Assembly: GCA_016458225.1 (NCBI GenBank)
Contig: JAEMGR010000045.1
Span: forward strand, 1 to 54,850
Reading direction: 5' to 3'
From: Myxococcaceae bacterium JPH2
GTDB taxonomy: Bacteria; Myxococcota; Myxococcia; Myxococcales; Myxococcaceae
DNA: 54,850 nt
Shown here: one piece after another, positions 53,401 through 54,850 of the stretch
How the letters are laid out: each line of letters begins with the position of its first letter
Position numbering within the stretch: the first letter of the stretch is position 1
Translations under genes and position numbers: made by a program
Notes under the pieces: model-generated
What the model was told of the DNA's origin: nothing
The model's database searches: none
The model's input: the letters and a program-made list of their open reading frames with translations, nothing else

Positions 53401-54850
53401 GCGGCGAGCACAGAGCGCCCCGAGGCCCGCGTGGCGCCTCGCACTCCGACGGAGCAGATCCTCGCGGGGGTCTGGGCCGACGTGTTGCGGGTCGAGGCGG
53501 TGGGGCTCCACGACAACTTCTTCGAAGTCGGTGGGCACTCGCTGCTCGCCATGCAGCTCGTCGCCCGGGTCCGCGAGGCCTTCCGCATCGAGCTGCCGCT
53601 GCGAGATGTCTTCGAAGCGCCCACCGTGGCGGCCATCGCCCAGCACATCTCGCGGGCGGTGGCGACCGCTGGCGTGCCCGCCCCGCCGCTTGGGCGCAGG
53701 GCTCCGGGGAGCGAGACGCCGCTGTCCTTCGCCCAGCAGCGCCTGTGGTTCCTGGCCCAGCTGGATCCGAGCAACACGTCGTACACCCTCTGGGCACCCG
53801 TGCGACTGACGGGAACGCTGGAGGTTGAGGTCCTGGAGCAGAGCTTCCGGGACCTGGTCGCACGACACGAGTCCCTGCGCACCACCTTCCGAGTGGTCGA
53901 TGGGCTGCCGCGGCAGCACATCTCAGCGGAGGTCGGGCTGTCGCTCGCGCGCGTGGACCTGAGCACGCTGCCCGAGCCCGAGCGTGGTGAGGCGGCGAAG
54001 CGTCGCGTCGAGGAAGAGATGCAGCGCCCCTTCGATCTCGAAGCGGGGCCGTTGCTGCGCACGACGCTCCTGCGGTTGTCGGAGCGAGAGCACGTGTTGG
54101 TGCTGGTAATGCACCACATCGTCTCGGATTACTGGTCCATGGGCATCCTCGTGCGAGAGGTGTCCGCGCTCTACGAGGCCCGCGTCGAAGGCCGACCGTC
54201 GACGTTGCCGGAGCTGCCGATCCAGTACGCCGACCACGCGCTGTGGCAGCGCGCGTGGCTGAAGGGGGAGGTGCTGGAATCGCAGCTGGAGTACTGGCGC
54301 CAGCAGTTGACCGGAGCGCCGAGAGCCCTGGAGCTGCCGACGGATCGTCCGCGCCCGGCGGCGCAGACGTTCCGGGGTGCGAACGTGCACGTCGCGTGGC
54401 CCAAGTCGCTGTGGCGGGAGATGGAGGGGCTGGGGCGACGCGAGGGCTCGACTGTCTTCATGGTGTTGCTGGCGGCATTCCAAGCCGTGCTGTCGCGCTA
54501 CACGGGCCAGAGCGATGTGAGCGTGGGCTCACCCATCGCGGGACGAACCCACGCGGAGACAGAGGGGCTGATCGGCTTCTTCGTGAACACGCTGGTGCTG
54601 CGAGCACGCCTGTCGCGGGACATGACGTTCCGAGAGCTGCTGGCGCAAGTGCGAGAGGTGACGCTCGGTGCCTACGCGCATCAGGACGTGTCGTTCGAGA
54701 AGCTGGTGGAGGAACTCCAGCCCGAGCGCGACCTGAGCCGCAGTCCGCTGTTCCAGGTGTCACTCACGCTCCAGAACACGCCGGTCTCGGAGATCACGCT
54801 GCGCGACCTCACCCTGACGGGGATGGAGGCGGAGGAGCGCACGTCGAAGT
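50431..54850 (+). CDS. Lipopeptide synthetase 3, partial (C-A-PCP-C..., runs off right edge)
   Basis: The frame is open from the ATG at 50431 to the window end (1473 residues seen). It starts 3 bases after the previous stop with a short charged N-terminal segment (MGNGTEKKPTLTREEK) that can act as a docking helix. Order: C (HHIISDG at 50920-50940), A (YTSGSTGRPKG at 52339-52371), PCP (VGGHSLL, Ser 53539-53541) and a second C (from about 53715) cut by the edge, with catalytic motif HHIVSDY at 54112-54132. It continues the line begun by the two previous genes. No release domain is visible before the edge. Confidence 0.95.
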   Translation, partial: MGNGTEKKPTLTREEKLALLARRLEKKPRPALPLTFSQQRMWFLEQLAPGLPAYNLPLVVELSGALDVAALERAFQEVVRRHDALRTRFGEASGAPVQLVEPQWTLVLEREDLTHLGPEARDAEVVRSIERAMRTPFRLETGPLIRAALLRLSPERHVLRVVMHHIISDGWSMGVLTHELVALYGAFTRGQPSPLPELPLQYPDYAVWQRGRLRGEALDAHLEFWRRRLAGAPHALELPTDRPRRAATGAAGQRKALLSVRLTERLESLAREEGATLFMAMLAGLQALLSRYSGQRDVLLGAPYANRDRVETEGLIGLFFEPLVLRGDLSDRPHFRELLRRARLGTVEAFAHPHVPFEPLLKALGVERDLTRAPLFQVLFGQLDALPSTRAVPGLGVRTLDADATSTELDLTLMMARGPTGILLSATYNADLYDSATVDAMLAHLEVLLESAVSTPARAVERLPLLSEAERHRLLVEWNGERRPHAGPDSIHALLEAQVARTPEALAVMAGAEAVTYRELDARANRVARGLRSLGVGLETRVAVHVERSIELVTALLGILKAGGTYVPLDPEYPPERLAFMLEDSGARLIVGSAALRERLGPITARWMDARQANDASVESSPLGVQVPGEAAAYVLYTSGSTGRPKGVVVQHRSLVNFTRAAWQAFPVAPGDRVLQFASISWDTSAEELYPCLTQGGTLVLRTPEMLDVPESFLEKCDAAGIRQLNLPTAFWHEVTARLAEGKARLPSGLRWVVIGGERAMPERVSQWRRHVGGSIPLLNTYGLTEVTAVATSVDLAASEEVPGREVEIGRPLANVRVYVLDAALEPVPVGVVGELFVGGEGVARGYLGRPDLTAERFVPSPWGEGERFYRTGDRARWRREGGLEYLGRADAQVKVRGHRVELGEVEAGVLAHPGVREALILVREDVPGDRRLVAYVVARPGHALEGRQVRAELETRLARFLVPQAVVVLERLPLLPNGKVDRHALPSPEAASTERPEARVAPRTPTEQILAGVWADVLRVEAVGLHDNFFEVGGHSLLAMQLVARVREAFRIELPLRDVFEAPTVAAIAQHISRAVATAGVPAPPLGRRAPGSETPLSFAQQRLWFLAQLDPSNTSYTLWAPVRLTGTLEVEVLEQSFRDLVARHESLRTTFRVVDGLPRQHISAEVGLSLARVDLSTLPEPERGEAAKRRVEEEMQRPFDLEAGPLLRTTLLRLSEREHVLVLVMHHIVSDYWSMGILVREVSALYEARVEGRPSTLPELPIQYADHALWQRAWLKGEVLESQLEYWRQQLTGAPRALELPTDRPRPAAQTFRGANVHVAWPKSLWREMEGLGRREGSTVFMVLLAAFQAVLSRYTGQSDVSVGSPIAGRTHAETEGLIGFFVNTLVLRARLSRDMTFRELLAQVREVTLGAYAHQDVSFEKLVEELQPERDLSRSPLFQVSLTLQNTPVSEITLRDLTLTGMEAEERTSK
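50515..53660 (+). other. Module C-A-PCP, polar residue suggested
   Basis: The A4 region reads SISWDTSAEELY, giving code D-T-E-N-V-G-T-A-V-K. Glu at the third place and Asn at the fourth suggest a polar, perhaps basic or amide, side chain. I do not recall an exact match and make no firm call. A5 is NTYGLTE (Leu for the usual Pro). Confidence 0.7.

Overview
This is a high-GC window with strong GC bias at third codon positions. It looks myxobacterial (Myxococcaceae/Archangiaceae type). Supporting this are giant NRPS and NRPS-PKS genes with LGGHS-type carriers, an adenylation domain carrying an embedded monooxygenase of the kind known from myxothiazol synthesis, and several large secreted proteases. 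The genus cannot be fixed from sequence alone. No tRNA, rRNA, CRISPR array, insertion sequence or phage was seen. No gap longer than about 300 bases lacks a gene; the longest is 285 bases (23886-24170).

Left arm (1-7369, + strand): the 3' end of an NRPS gene (PCP fragment, C-A-PCP, then a terminal C domain with no thioesterase). It is followed, tightly spaced, by an alpha-oxoamine synthase (PLP enzyme), a CitE-like beta-hydroxyacyl-CoA lyase and a MaoC-like hydratase. I infer that these three enzymes make an unusual amino-ketone or acyl-CoA unit and that the terminal C domain uses it as a releasing amine. This is the most unusual system in the window.

Middle (7400-24170): about 16.5 kb of mostly unrelated genes on both strands. 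They encode a small lipoprotein, a DUF1036 protein, a GDSL hydrolase split by a Pro/Ser-rich insert, a quinone oxidoreductase-like enzyme, an orphan ExbD, an M9 collagenase, a PAS-AraC regulator, a beta-lactamase-fold protein that has lost its catalytic residues, an NADP-binding reductase with a divergent LysR regulator and a perfect palindrome between them, a small secreted protein, two tandem collagen-like secreted proteins and an M4 metalloprotease lipoprotein. Several gene ends carry strong hairpins.

Right arm (24171-54850, + strand, running off the edge): three translationally coupled megasynthase genes. Order: FAAL-ACP / C-A(Gly)-PCP / C-A-PCP / C-A-PCP // KS-AT(malonyl)-ACP / C*-A*[LLM monooxygenase] / C-A-PCP-E / C-A(beta-Ala)-PCP // C-A-PCP / C... 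This predicts a fatty-acylated lipopeptide with one malonate extension, an oxidative step on or near that unit, one D-residue (probably aromatic) and a beta-alanine. No thioesterase or other release domain is visible for this line before the window ends. Whether the two arms form one split cluster or two clusters cannot be decided here.
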